Shown in pieces: positions 33,407 through 41,841 of a DNA stretch of 64,000 nucleotides (its first letter is position 1; the number at the start of each line of letters is the position of its first letter). Location of the stretch: positions 620,001 through 684,000 of the forward strand of contig NZ_FUWZ01000004.1 in the NCBI RefSeq assembly GCF_900167135.1, read 5' to 3'. This DNA is from Chitinophaga eiseniae. Lineage in GTDB: Bacteria > Bacteroidota > Bacteroidia > Chitinophagales > Chitinophagaceae. The position numbers were made by a program, and so were the translations under genes. Below the pieces are notes generated by a model that had not been told where the DNA came from, made no database searches, and was given only the letters and a program-made list of their open reading frames with translations.

Positions 33407-36400
33407 TTACAGCCCTACATTGATACCGATGGAGAATATTTTGCTGGCGGTGGTATTGTTGCCACTGGTGGCGGCATTGATACCGGCTTCAGGGTCCGCG
33501 CCTTTAGGGCCGCCAAAGAGGGTGAAAGCGTTCTGGAGGTCTGCAAAAAAGCGGGCATTGCTGATATGGGCGCGTTTCAACAGCCGCTCTGGCACACGGT
33601 ATCCCAGGGTGATGTTACGGATACGCATATAGCTCAGGTCATACAGAAAACGGCTGGAAACGGAGCTGCCATTGTCGGCGGTAGTGCTCAGCTTCGGCGT
33701 AAGGCCGTCGCCGGGATTTTCAGGGCTCTGCCATCTTTTATAGATGTCTGTGCTGGCGTTGTTGCCGAAGTTAACCATGCCGTTACGCAGCCCGGCATAA
33801 TCAGCATCATAGAATTTACCGCCAAGCGCAAAAGACGCCAGTACCGTGAAATCGAACTGACCGTAACGAAGCGTGTTGGTGATACCGCCGGTATAGTCCG
33901 ATAATCTGTTGCCCAGATGATAACGGGTGGCTTCACTGTACTTTTTGGTGGTCACCTTATGCCCGGCGTTGGCTGGGTCGTCTTTATACCACATCGGTTT
34001 GCCGTCGGATGCATCTACGCCGGCATATTCCTGTATGAACCATTCATACCAGCTGCCGCCAACGATTTGGTTGGTGCCCGGTGCCGCTTCGGTGATAACA
34101 TTTTTCAGCCTGGTCACGTTAACGGACGTACGCCATTCCAGTTTTGAGGTACGGATGTTCACGGTGTTCAGCTCTATTTCAAACCCGGTATTTTTAACAC
34201 CACCCACGTTGTCTGCAATGGAATTAATGCCGGTAGAATTGGGCAGGGGCCTGTTAAATAACAGGTCGGCGGACTTCCTGTCGAAATACACAAAGGAGCC
34301 CATGATGCGGTCTTTCAGCACGCCGAATTCCACGCCAAGGTCCAGTTGCTTTTGTGTTTCCCAGCTGAGTGATGGGTTGGCGACGGTATTGATAACGGAG
34401 CCGGGTGTAGAGCCTACATTGGCGCCGGCGGAATAGGTGCCCAGGTAAGGGAAACTGCCGGGCAACGCCTGGTTGCCGCTGGTACCGTAACTGGCCTTTA
34501 GTTTGAGCTGACTGAGGAAGTCTACGTTTTGCATAAACTGTTCCTTGTCCAGGTTCCAGGAGGCACCTGCTGCATAGAACACGCCCCAGCGTACATCTTT
34601 GGCAAAGCGGGTGGCGCCGTCGGTACGGACGGAAAGGCTCAGGTGATATTTATCGGCCAGGTCATAGGCAGCGCGTGCAAAATAACTCTGCAGCCGGAAC
34701 ACTTCCTTATAACCGTCAGCGGTGGAAGTAGTGCCATAGCTGGGCTGCGTAGGACGTGCGTAGGTGAAGCCGGTACGCTGGGAGGAAGTGACTTCACTCA
34801 CCCGGCGGAAAGCTTCCGTACCGGCGACTACGTTTACGTGATGCTGCCCGAAGGTATTGTCGTACGTAAAGGCATTGCTGAAGTTCTGGGCATACAGCAG
34901 GGTGACGGCGCGGTAGCTCAAACCACCACTGGTAGTGCCATCACCATAGAAAGGGTTCCAGAAGGTGTTGTTATCTACCTGGTTGTAGTCGATAGAATAC
35001 TGTGACCTGAAGCTGAGCCCCTTGAAAAGGTCAACGCCTGCATAGGCGTTACCGTTGGCTGTCAGCCGCTCATAGGTAATAGGATTGATACTGGTAGTAC
35101 CGGAAGGGTTCTGGCCCTGGTTGAAAAGCCTGTTCTGCGCCGCAGGACGCAGCACGCCCAGCTCCGTGGTGTTGTTGCCGTAGTCGAACACCTTATTGCC
35201 GGCGCCATCCAGCAGGAAATCGCCGGTCTTCCAGTCACGCAGGTATACCGGATAGATCGGTGCAATGGTACGGGCAAACCCGATGCCGTTGGATGCGGCG
35301 GCGTTGCCCTGGTAGGGGTAGTTCTGACTGGAGTAGGCGAGGCTGCTGTTAACACCCACCTGCAGCCATTTTACGGGCGTTGCATCTATCTTGGCCCGGC
35401 CGGAATACCGTTTGAATTCAGACTCTTTCTGGATACCCTGGTCCTGGATGTAACCACCGGAAAGGTAATACCGGATAGTGTTGGCGGGATCGCTGCCGGA
35501 CACGTTCATATTGAGGTCGTGCCGGACGCCGGTGCGGGTCATCTCGTCCATCCAGTTGTCGTTCCACAGCATCGTGGCGTTAGGGTCCAACTTACCGTTT
35601 TCACCGACGGGAGCCGCTACGTTGAACGGATTGTACACCAGCCGCGGTACCACCTGCTTGCTGGCATAAGCTTCCGGCGTAGGCACGTTGAACTGTGTCA
35701 GCAGGGCGGGGTTGTCGCGGGCGTCGTTGCGCAGCGCTTCCCATGCCATTTCATAGTACTGGGAGGCATTGAGCGTAGGATATTCTTTCACGGCCCTGCG
35801 GGAGAAACCGGTCAGACCGGAAAATTCGAAATGACTTTTGCCTTTGCCTCTTTTAGTGGTGATCTGAATGATGCCATTGGCGGCGCGGGAGCCATAGATA
35901 GAGGTGGAGGAGGCGTCTTTCAGGATGGTGATGGTCTCCACATCGCCGGGGTTGATACTGTTGATACTGCCGCTGTACGGTGTGCCGTCCAGCAGTATCA
36001 ACGGATCGTTGCTGGCGTTGAATGAACCGATGCCGCGGATGCGGATGGTCGGGTTTTCACCCGGCTGGCCGCTGGAGTTGATCGCCAGTACACCGCTGGC
36101 ATTACCCTGCAGCACACCGGTAACGGTAGACACCTGCAGGTCTTTGAATTTTTCGTTGCTGATTACGGCGGCTGTACCGGTGAACGCCTGTTTCTTTGTG
36201 GCGCCATAGGCAGTGATCACCACCTCGTTCAACTGTTTGTCTTTGTTCTTTAACCGTACAATAATACTGTCCTGCGCCCCGGTACGTACCTGTTGCGGTT
36301 CGTAGCCGATGGCGTAAAATTCCAGCAGCGCACCGGAGGTAACGGCAATGGTAAAACGTCCCTGTACGTCGGTGGGTACGGCTTTACCGCCTGGTTGTCG

Positions 36401-36532
36401 GACAGATACGCCGGCCAGCGGGTGACCGTCATCAGCATCCCTGACGGTCCCGGATATGTTTTTTGTCTGAGCGATGGCCCCTGTGCACAGACACACAAGG
36501 AAAGCCAGCATGAATAGGCATTTTCTTTTCAT
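33407..36532 (-). CDS. SusC/RagA TonB-linked outer-membrane receptor
   Basis: A 1041-residue TonB-dependent receptor with signal peptide (ending GAIAQ), a carboxypeptidase-regulatory-like domain at about 25-105 (SGTVRDADDGHPLAGVSVR), the plug (KKQAFTGTAAVISNEKF, then SSTSIYGSRAANGIIQITT) and a barrel ending in FSIGINVGL. It lacks an STN domain, so unlike the receptor at 16283 it is not wired to a FecR/ECF pair. The SusD partner follows 10 bases downstream. The 480-base region upstream (36533-37012) is non-coding. It contains an inverted repeat CGTTAC-TGGTT-GTAACG at 36656-36672 but no clear promoter box for this strand. Confidence 0.96.
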   Translation of the reverse strand: MKRKCLFMLAFLVCLCTGAIAQTKNISGTVRDADDGHPLAGVSVRQPGGKAVPTDVQGRFTIAVTSGALLEFYAIGYEPQQVRTGAQDSIIVRLKNKDKQLNEVVITAYGATKKQAFTGTAAVISNEKFKDLQVSTVTGVLQGNASGVLAINSSGQPGENPTIRIRGIGSFNASNDPLILLDGTPYSGSINSINPGDVETITILKDASSTSIYGSRAANGIIQITTKRGKGKSHFEFSGLTGFSRRAVKEYPTLNASQYYEMAWEALRNDARDNPALLTQFNVPTPEAYASKQVVPRLVYNPFNVAAPVGENGKLDPNATMLWNDNWMDEMTRTGVRHDLNMNVSGSDPANTIRYYLSGGYIQDQGIQKESEFKRYSGRAKIDATPVKWLQVGVNSSLAYSSQNYPYQGNAAASNGIGFARTIAPIYPVYLRDWKTGDFLLDGAGNKVFDYGNNTTELGVLRPAAQNRLFNQGQNPSGTTSINPITYERLTANGNAYAGVDLFKGLSFRSQYSIDYNQVDNNTFWNPFYGDGTTSGGLSYRAVTLLYAQNFSNAFTYDNTFGQHHVNVVAGTEAFRRVSEVTSSQRTGFTYARPTQPSYGTTSTADGYKEVFRLQSYFARAAYDLADKYHLSLSVRTDGATRFAKDVRWGVFYAAGASWNLDKEQFMQNVDFLSQLKLKASYGTSGNQALPGSFPYLGTYSAGANVGSTPGSVINTVANPSLSWETQKQLDLGVEFGVLKDRIMGSFVYFDRKSADLLFNRPLPNSTGINSIADNVGGVKNTGFEIELNTVNIRTSKLEWRTSVNVTRLKNVITEAAPGTNQIVGGSWYEWFIQEYAGVDASDGKPMWYKDDPANAGHKVTTKKYSEATRYHLGNRLSDYTGGITNTLRYGQFDFTVLASFALGGKFYDADYAGLRNGMVNFGNNASTDIYKRWQSPENPGDGLTPKLSTTADNGSSVSSRFLYDLSYMRIRNITLGYRVPERLLKRAHISNARFFADLQNAFTLFGGPKGADPEAGINAATSGNNTTASKIFSIGINVGL

Positions 36533-36975
36533 GAGCTATGAGGATTTGTTCGGGAATACACTACAGGTAAGGGCTCCGTGACGGCCATAACATCCCCGGA
36601 ACACCGGTAGCGGTGCTCGTGACAGGTGTGGTATGAAGACATGCGGGTGCCGTTTCGTTACTGGTTGTAACGTAATAACGGTAACCCTTATACGGGAATT
36701 AGCAGCCGTAATTTCCGGAAGCCCGTGGTTGTTCTATAGCCCTGTACAGCCGGCTTTTCGGCCGCAACGGGGTGGTGGTACGATAACTGATTTTGATTGA
36801 TAATTATAGGTTATACAGGTGCTTGTTCCATTGTTCTGTCGTATATATCGTTGTTGCTCATCGAGGTGGAACTACAGACACTCTACAGATCAAGTATACA
36901 ATATTTTGAGAAGGATGTATCCGACGGGACAATATTTGTACGCATTCAGACAATAATGATTAAATGTGTGATAAG
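36533..36975. other. Long non-coding gap between SusC and the UBA-like gene
   Basis: About 440 bases between divergent genes. It holds an inverted repeat CGTTAC/GTAACG at 36656-36672 and several GTAAC strings, AT-rich sequence after 36790, and no frame that looks coding. The minus-strand SusC promoter must lie here, but no TAnnTTTG match was found on that strand. Confidence 0.6.
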
Positions 36976-37005
36976 TTGAGGTACGCGTGAAATACGTTTA
37001 CTTTG
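36976..37005 (+). promoter_or_regulatory. Bacteroidota promoter with near-leaderless start
   Basis: TTG (36976-36978), a 19-base spacer, and TTACTTTG (36998-37005; 7 of 8 bases of TAnnTTTG). Only TATAACG separates it from the ATG at 37013, so the message would start at or just before the start codon. The same TTTACTTTG string occurs in front of the MocR gene at 41786-41794. Confidence 0.5.
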
Positions 37006-37012
37006 TATAACG

Positions 37013-37636
37013 ATGGACCACGAAGAACAATTAAAACAATTACGGGAACAGGTGCCTGTAGGTCTGCGCCACGCGGCGCTCTTGCTGGAAAAAGCCGGGG
37101 GTGATGTAATAGCCGCCCGGCAGTTATTTATACAGGAGGTGCAGGCTATTATGCTGAGTAAAACAACAGCGCCGCGTGAAATGGTACTGCAACTGCTGGA
37201 ACAGCATCACTATGATATACCACGCACACTGACCGCCATAGAAGCGGCATTGTATACAATAACGGAAAGGATACTACGAAAAATAGGAAACAATCCGGAG
37301 GCGGTTATTGACAAAGTAGCCCTGGCGGTGGAGACAGCTACGCCACTGCACAGGAACTACTGGCTCCCGCTGGACACCATGGCGCTTCCCAATTCCTGTC
37401 AGCAGACTTTTATGGTGGTGCATGAATGGCTTTCCTATGAAGGCTATGAGGGGTTTGACAGTGCACTGTATTTTTACCGGGAGCTGGCCGGTACTACCCT
37501 TCGGGACAGACTATCGTGCGCTGAAGCAGCCGCCGCCATCCGGGAGGGCGACGCCGCTGCTTTTGACCTGCACCGTGAATCGGTGATACAACAATTGTAT
37601 CAACTGGTGGTGAACAATATCAGTCAGTTTCCGTAA
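37013..37636 (+). CDS. Hypothetical protein with UBA-like N-terminal helices
   Basis: A 207-residue cytoplasmic protein of no recognised family. Two short helical segments near the N-terminus look like UBA/TS-N repeats: GLRHAALLLEKAGGDVIAAR at about 17-36 and MVLQLLEQHHYDIPRTLTAI at about 60-80. These resemble the first helices of elongation factor Ts. The C-terminal half is helical and acidic (LSYEGYEGFDSALYFYREL). Its 3' end overlaps the convergent sigma gene by 17 bases. A protein-binding role is a guess. Confidence 0.6.
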   Translation: MDHEEQLKQLREQVPVGLRHAALLLEKAGGDVIAARQLFIQEVQAIMLSKTTAPREMVLQLLEQHHYDIPRTLTAIEAALYTITERILRKIGNNPEAVIDKVALAVETATPLHRNYWLPLDTMALPNSCQQTFMVVHEWLSYEGYEGFDSALYFYRELAGTTLRDRLSCAEAAAAIREGDAAAFDLHRESVIQQLYQLVVNNISQFP

Positions 37637-38855
37637 GCTGTTGTATTTTCTGAGTGATAATTTTTTTGTCGGCCGCCGAATGGCTTAGTGCCATCGCTTT
37701 TTCAAGTGAACTGCGGGCAGCACGATTGTCAACCCCGGCATATAATTCCCCCAGCAACAGGTGGTACTGGTAATGGTCATTGAGGGACAGCTTTTTTGCT
37801 TCCTGCAAAGCGGCCTCTTTACCGTTGGCCCTCGACAGGGCGTAAGTCCTGTTGAGCGCGGCAACAGGAGAATACTCCACGGTCAGCAGCAGGTTATAGA
37901 GCTGCAGAATATTTTCCCATTTCTCCGGCGTGTCTGCCTTGATGGTATGCCAGTAAGCTATACCGGCTTCATAATGATATTTGGAGGCAACGGTCCCTTT
38001 GGAGGCAAGGTTCAGGAAATACTCCCCTTGCTGCACCAGGTCGTTATCCCACAGCCCCGTGTCCTGGTCGTCGTATAAAATGGTGTCTCCGCTGGCGTCG
38101 GTACGTGCTTCAAACCGGGAAGCCTGAAAACTCATCAGTGCTATCAGTGCATTCACGGCCGGGGTATTGGTAGCCTCGTATTCGGTCAGCAGAAAAGTGA
38201 GCCGCATGGCTTCCAGGCAAAGGTCCTTACGGAGGGAATGGTCATGGCTGGCGGAGAAATAGCCTTCGTTGAACAGCAGGTAAAGGGTACGCAGCACTGC
38301 TTCCAGCCGGTTAGGAATTTCGCCGGTGGCTGGAAATGCGATGGCGATATTTTCTTCGCGCAGCCTTTCCTTGGCCCTCAGCAACCGTTTGTTGATCGTA
38401 TCCTTGCTGGTAAGAAAAGCATCCGCGATTTCTTCAATGCCAAAGCCGCACAATACCCGCAGCGCCAGCCCTATCTGCGATTCCAGGGAAATAGCAGGGT
38501 GGCAGACGGCAAACATCATCTGCAGCTGGCTGTCCTTAATGTTCCGGGCAGACAGGTCCAGCTCCGGCAATTCGCTGGTCGCAGCCTGACTTAATTGAAC
38601 GGATACCTTTTGCTGAAAAACGGCCCGGTGTTTCAGATGGTTCTTCGCTTTGTTCTTCGCCACGGTATACAACCAGGCGGCAGGGTTTTCCGGCAGTCCT
38701 TTCAGGCCCCATAGCTCAGAGGCCGACAGAAAGGTCTCGCTGGCGATGTCTTCTGCAATATCCAGGTGTTCGAACCCCAGCAGCTTACACAATACAGCCG
38801 TAATTTTGCTGTATTCCGTTCTGAACAGGTGGGGGAGCAGTTCTTTTTCTTCCAT
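37620..38855 (-). CDS. Sigma-70 factor of the DUF6596/YCII-linked ECF group
   Basis: A 411-residue protein from ATG 38855 (MEEKELLPHLFRTEYSK); the upstream ATG at 38882 adds nine unlikely residues. Region 2 lies at about 10-80 (ASETFLSASELWG, NPAAWLYTVAKNKAKNH), region 4 at about 115-170 (GFGIEEIADAFLTSKDTI), and a long C-terminal extension (DUF6596) contains TPR-like repeats (LYNLLLTVEYSPVAALNRTY). This ECF group is nearly always found beside a YCII/DGPF protein, which is the gene immediately upstream here. The stimulus is unknown. Its 3' end overlaps the convergent gene by 17 bases. Confidence 0.9.
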   Translation of the reverse strand: MEEKELLPHLFRTEYSKITAVLCKLLGFEHLDIAEDIASETFLSASELWGLKGLPENPAAWLYTVAKNKAKNHLKHRAVFQQKVSVQLSQAATSELPELDLSARNIKDSQLQMMFAVCHPAISLESQIGLALRVLCGFGIEEIADAFLTSKDTINKRLLRAKERLREENIAIAFPATGEIPNRLEAVLRTLYLLFNEGYFSASHDHSLRKDLCLEAMRLTFLLTEYEATNTPAVNALIALMSFQASRFEARTDASGDTILYDDQDTGLWDNDLVQQGEYFLNLASKGTVASKYHYEAGIAYWHTIKADTPEKWENILQLYNLLLTVEYSPVAALNRTYALSRANGKEAALQEAKKLSLNDHYQYHLLLGELYAGVDNRAARSSLEKAMALSHSAADKKIITQKIQQLTETD

Positions 38856-38919
38856 AATATAAAAGCCTATGTAATACTGCAATATTACATAGGCTCTGTG
38901 ATTTTATCCCTTGGGGAGA

Positions 38920-39261
38920 TTATAAAACGCTGATTTCCCTGATTTCCACATTACCGCCAAATGCCAGTATCGGACAGCCCTGCGCCAGTTCAGCGGCTTC
39001 TTCCAGCGAGCTGGCCTGAATCACGGTATAGCCACCGAGTGTTTCCTTGATTTCTGTAAAAGGACCGTCGGTTACCACATTATTGGGCCTTACTACCTTG
39101 CCGGCCTGTTCCAGGCGGTTGCCGCGGTCGGCCAGTTTGTTCTGCGCAGCTATACCACCGATCCAGTCCATCCACATTTTTGTGTTGTTCTGCATTTCTT
39201 CCGGAGAACGCTGAGCTGCGGAAGAGAAATCTGATCTGTAGAGAAATAAGAAATTTTTCAT
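38920..39261 (-). CDS. YCII/DGPF-family protein
   Basis: A 113-residue protein with the YCII signature: MKNFLFLYR at the first strand, the VVTDGPFTEIKETLGGY core with DGPF, and the VEIREI end strand. The conserved His of the catalytic His-Asp pair of true YciI is not evident at the N-terminus. It is the partner gene of the DUF6596 sigma factor that starts 64 bases downstream, probably in one transcript, and may serve as its regulator. Confidence 0.92.
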   Translation of the reverse strand: MKNFLFLYRSDFSSAAQRSPEEMQNNTKMWMDWIGGIAAQNKLADRGNRLEQAGKVVRPNNVVTDGPFTEIKETLGGYTVIQASSLEEAAELAQGCPILAFGGNVEIREISVL

Positions 39262-39403
39262 GGCAATAAATTTAGTTGTTTATAACTGAATAACAACTAT
39301 GCTGTCGGGAATAAGACAATTTTTGGCCAAAATTGCTGATTTTTTTATAAGATATTTAAAACCAGTATTTTGGGAGATGATTGAGCGGCCTTTGGACCTG
39401 CTT

Positions 39404-39769
39404 TTAATAGCTGAACTGATGGATGCTTAACCCATTAAGATCAGGGTCCTGCAAAAAGAACACCTTTCCGAAAGCGGATTCGCTGATGGCTGAAACGGCA
39501 ACCCCTTCCTGGTGTAACCGGTCCCTTTCCCTGATAATATTGTCTGTTTCCAGCACCAGCCCCTGTAAGGCGCCTGCCTGCATCCGGCCGTAGGGCCATT
39601 GCCGCACCAGCGAAATGGTGGTGACCTGGTTCCGGAATCCCAGCTGTATCCAGATGTCGCCGTCAGGCATCGTCACTTCTGCCAGCAGCTCAAAGCCCAG
39701 GAGCAGATAAAATTGTTTGGACAGCTGTTGATTGGTGACTGGTACGGCAATGTTTTCAATGGCTCTCAT
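39404..39769 (-). CDS. VOC (glyoxalase/bleomycin-resistance fold) protein
   Basis: A 121-residue protein counted from ATG 39769 (MRAIENIAVPVTNQQLSKQF); the start at 39808 adds 13 residues of doubtful coding. Two beta-alpha-beta-beta-beta modules are seen: AVPVTNQQLSKQFYLLLGF then LVLETDNIIRERDRLHQEG, ending FLQDPDLNGLSIHQ. No clear metal triad of glyoxalase I (His, Glu, His) is complete. A dioxygenase or antibiotic-binding role is not decidable. It stands alone between the YCII gene and the hydrolase. Confidence 0.82.
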   Translation of the reverse strand: MRAIENIAVPVTNQQLSKQFYLLLGFELLAEVTMPDGDIWIQLGFRNQVTTISLVRQWPYGRMQAGALQGLVLETDNIIRERDRLHQEGVAVSAISESAFGKVFFLQDPDLNGLSIHQFSY

Positions 39770-39879
39770 AGAAATGAACACTTGCAGCAAAGGTACCCCC
39801 ACGGGCATAAACAGCAGGGTAGGGCTGCGACAATCGCCAAGGGGTATTCCGACAATTCACCTCACCCTCGGCCCCTCCG

Positions 39880-41232
39880 TCAGCCACGCTTAAACTCCGC
39901 TAACGATTGCCCGTCGCTGTACCGTTTACTGACCTGGCGATGCAGGATCCAGTCGCGCAGCAGGTCAAAGTAGCCGGCGGAATACCGCAGCAGTACCGGG
40001 CCGTCCGGACCATGCGGACCGTCCTGCACATCAATGATGCCATGGTCTGCATGGGGGAAAATTACGACGTCAATATTTTTTCGGGTAACGACGGCCTTTT
40101 TTAACACATCGATAGTGCCGCCATTGGGAGCTTCGGTATCCTTCCCGGCAATCACCCACAGCATAGGCGCTTTTACGCGACGGAACGTTGGCACGGGATC
40201 GTAATCCAGCGGAATATCCGTCGGGAAAATCTGTTTCAGGGTGTCCAGTTGCGCACGGCTGGCCTCCAGTATCGGGCCGGTATAATCTCCCTGTAATGCC
40301 TTAAACCACGGTTCTTTGCCATACAGCGCCTTAAGAGCGTCAACGGCCTCCATGCCGCCATTGAAGCCGGTCCGCACCACCTGGTCGGTAGCCGCTACCA
40401 CCTGCATGGCTTTCGCGATGTCTGCTTCGCTGTAATGTCCTTCCTCCAGATCATGCAACGCTTCCTGCCGGTTCTCTTCCCGCGGCGGGATGAGCAGGCT
40501 GTAGCTGGCGATAACAAAATCAACCGGCGTCAGGGTGGCGGTCAGTGGTACAATCCACCCGCCCTGGCTTTCGCCCATCAGGCCTGTAGGAATGCCCTGT
40601 ACGGCGGGCTGCTTTTTTACAGCTTTTACGATGGTCGCCATATCTTCGGCCAACAGGTGAAAATTGGCAGACAGTTTCCCGGTAGATTTACCCGTGCCTC
40701 TTTTATCATATACCAGTACAGCGATATGGTTGAGCGGCAGCATATACTGGAGAAAGTGCGTAGCTACGGCAGAAGCGCCCCCTGAGCCAAAATGCAGTAC
40801 CACCAATGCCTGCGGCCTGCGGTCTGCAGGCAGGAACAGCTCTCCGTACACCGACGCTTCCTTCACGTCGAACCGGAGCGGGATAACGGGGAGGGGTATA
40901 CGTTTACCGGTAAGCGTTTTACCATCCTGCCGGAAAACCAGCGCCGCCTCAGCGCACCCACTAAAACGCGCGAATATATTGGGGTCTTTGGCGTTGGCCC
41001 AGCCGGGGCCCGACAGGTAAGTGCTGTCGGCCTGTAAGTACAGGCGGCCGGTAGTGCCGTCCAGGCGGCGGTAACGGAGGTCGTTGTCCATGGAAGGACT
41101 GATGATCAGCTGGCTGCCGTCGCTCATGGCATAAGCGCCGTTCCTGCAGTTGGAAGGAGCTGCTGTGTGCTGGGCGGAAGCGGTGCCGGTAATAAAGGCA
41201 ACCATGAGCAGCGATAGGAGATGTGTTTTCAT
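39880..41232 (-). CDS. Exported alpha/beta hydrolase
   Basis: A 450-residue protein from ATG 41232 (MKTHLLSLLMVAFITGTASAQ); the upstream start at 41286 would overlap the GNAT gene and bury the signal peptide. The hydrolase domain covers about residues 130-440, with LVVLHFGSGGAS, an oxyanion strand VLVYDKRGTGKSTG, the nucleophile elbow GLMGESQGGW, and the catalytic His in FPHADHG. The N-terminal 110 residues are a beta-rich region. It resembles esterases/peptidases of the dienelactone-hydrolase type, acting in the periplasm. It lies 19 bases after the GNAT gene stop, so the two may share a transcript. Confidence 0.85.
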   Translation of the reverse strand: MKTHLLSLLMVAFITGTASAQHTAAPSNCRNGAYAMSDGSQLIISPSMDNDLRYRRLDGTTGRLYLQADSTYLSGPGWANAKDPNIFARFSGCAEAALVFRQDGKTLTGKRIPLPVIPLRFDVKEASVYGELFLPADRRPQALVVLHFGSGGASAVATHFLQYMLPLNHIAVLVYDKRGTGKSTGKLSANFHLLAEDMATIVKAVKKQPAVQGIPTGLMGESQGGWIVPLTATLTPVDFVIASYSLLIPPREENRQEALHDLEEGHYSEADIAKAMQVVAATDQVVRTGFNGGMEAVDALKALYGKEPWFKALQGDYTGPILEASRAQLDTLKQIFPTDIPLDYDPVPTFRRVKAPMLWVIAGKDTEAPNGGTIDVLKKAVVTRKNIDVVIFPHADHGIIDVQDGPHGPDGPVLLRYSAGYFDLLRDWILHRQVSKRYSDGQSLAEFKRG

Positions 41233-41251
41233 ATAGTCGTTAAGGTAGATG

Positions 41252-41761
41252 TCAAAGGATAAGCTCAAAAGTAGCAAAGCCGCCATCGCGGTAGTGGGCA
41301 GGCAATCCCTCCGGATCGGGAATGGAAACCACGCCTAGATAGGTAAAGCCGCAGCTGACGTAATAGTTGTTCAGCTTTTCATTACCGGCGCCGGTGTCCA
41401 ACCGCAGATACCGCCGGCCGTTTTCCCTTCCGTACTGTTTGGCCCAGTCAACGATCTGTTTCACAAATCCACGGCCCCGGTATGCCGGATGGGTGGCAAT
41501 ACGATGAAGATAGAGGGAAGGTTCGTGGTCCTTTTCTCCCCATATCAACGGATCACTGAAGGTAGTGACAAATACGCAAACCGTCTTGTTGTCCACCACC
41601 ACTTTCCACTGCCGGTTTTCTCCGATTTCCTGTTCCACTACAGACCGCTCAAATCCTTTCCAGTAACGGTTCGTTCCCTGCTGTCGCTGATATTTGGTGC
41701 CTTCGTCATATAGGTAAAAGATATCGTCTATGTCTGCAACGGTGCTGTTGATTATTTCCAT
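41252..41761 (-). CDS. GNAT-family N-acetyltransferase
   Basis: A 169-residue acetyltransferase. The acetyl-CoA pyrophosphate loop is seen as HPAYRGRGFVKQIVDWA, preceded by SLYLHRIATHP (motif A strand) and followed by YLRLDTGAGNEKLNNYYVSCGF (motif B) in two parts. It should transfer an acetyl group to an amine, but the acceptor cannot be predicted. It is divergent from the MocR-type regulator, with 78 bases between the start codons, and lies upstream of the exported hydrolase on the same strand. Confidence 0.9.
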   Translation of the reverse strand: MEIINSTVADIDDIFYLYDEGTKYQRQQGTNRYWKGFERSVVEQEIGENRQWKVVVDNKTVCVFVTTFSDPLIWGEKDHEPSLYLHRIATHPAYRGRGFVKQIVDWAKQYGRENGRRYLRLDTGAGNEKLNNYYVSCGFTYLGVVSIPDPEGLPAHYRDGGFATFELIL

Positions 41762-41786
41762 GGCGCAATTGTTTCTTCAAAATTAT

Positions 41787-41794
41787 TTACTTTG
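41787..41794 (+). promoter_or_regulatory. -7-like element of the MocR gene
   Basis: TTACTTTG, 7 of 8 to TAnnTTTG, identical to the box in front of the gene at 37013. The start codon is 45 bases further, and the TGTAACAGAT repeat begins 7 bases after the box, so a bound regulator would sit on the transcription start. Confidence 0.4.
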
Positions 41795-41801
41795 CGGGTA
41801 C

Positions 41802-41841
41802 TGTAACAGATACAGATTTTGAATATTTTAGTGTAACAGAT
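41802..41841 (+). promoter_or_regulatory. Direct-repeat operator candidate of the MocR-type regulator
   Basis: TGTAACAGAT occurs at 41802-41811 and again at 41832-41841, 30 bases apart start to start (close to three helix turns). The second copy overlaps the ATG at 41840. MocR/PdxR-type regulators commonly bind two direct repeats near their own promoter, so this looks like an autoregulatory site. Confidence 0.55.

Noticed and set aside
36797-36979. A 60-codon + frame upstream of the UBA-like gene
   Set aside because: Very short, AT-driven, and ends in the promoter of the next gene.
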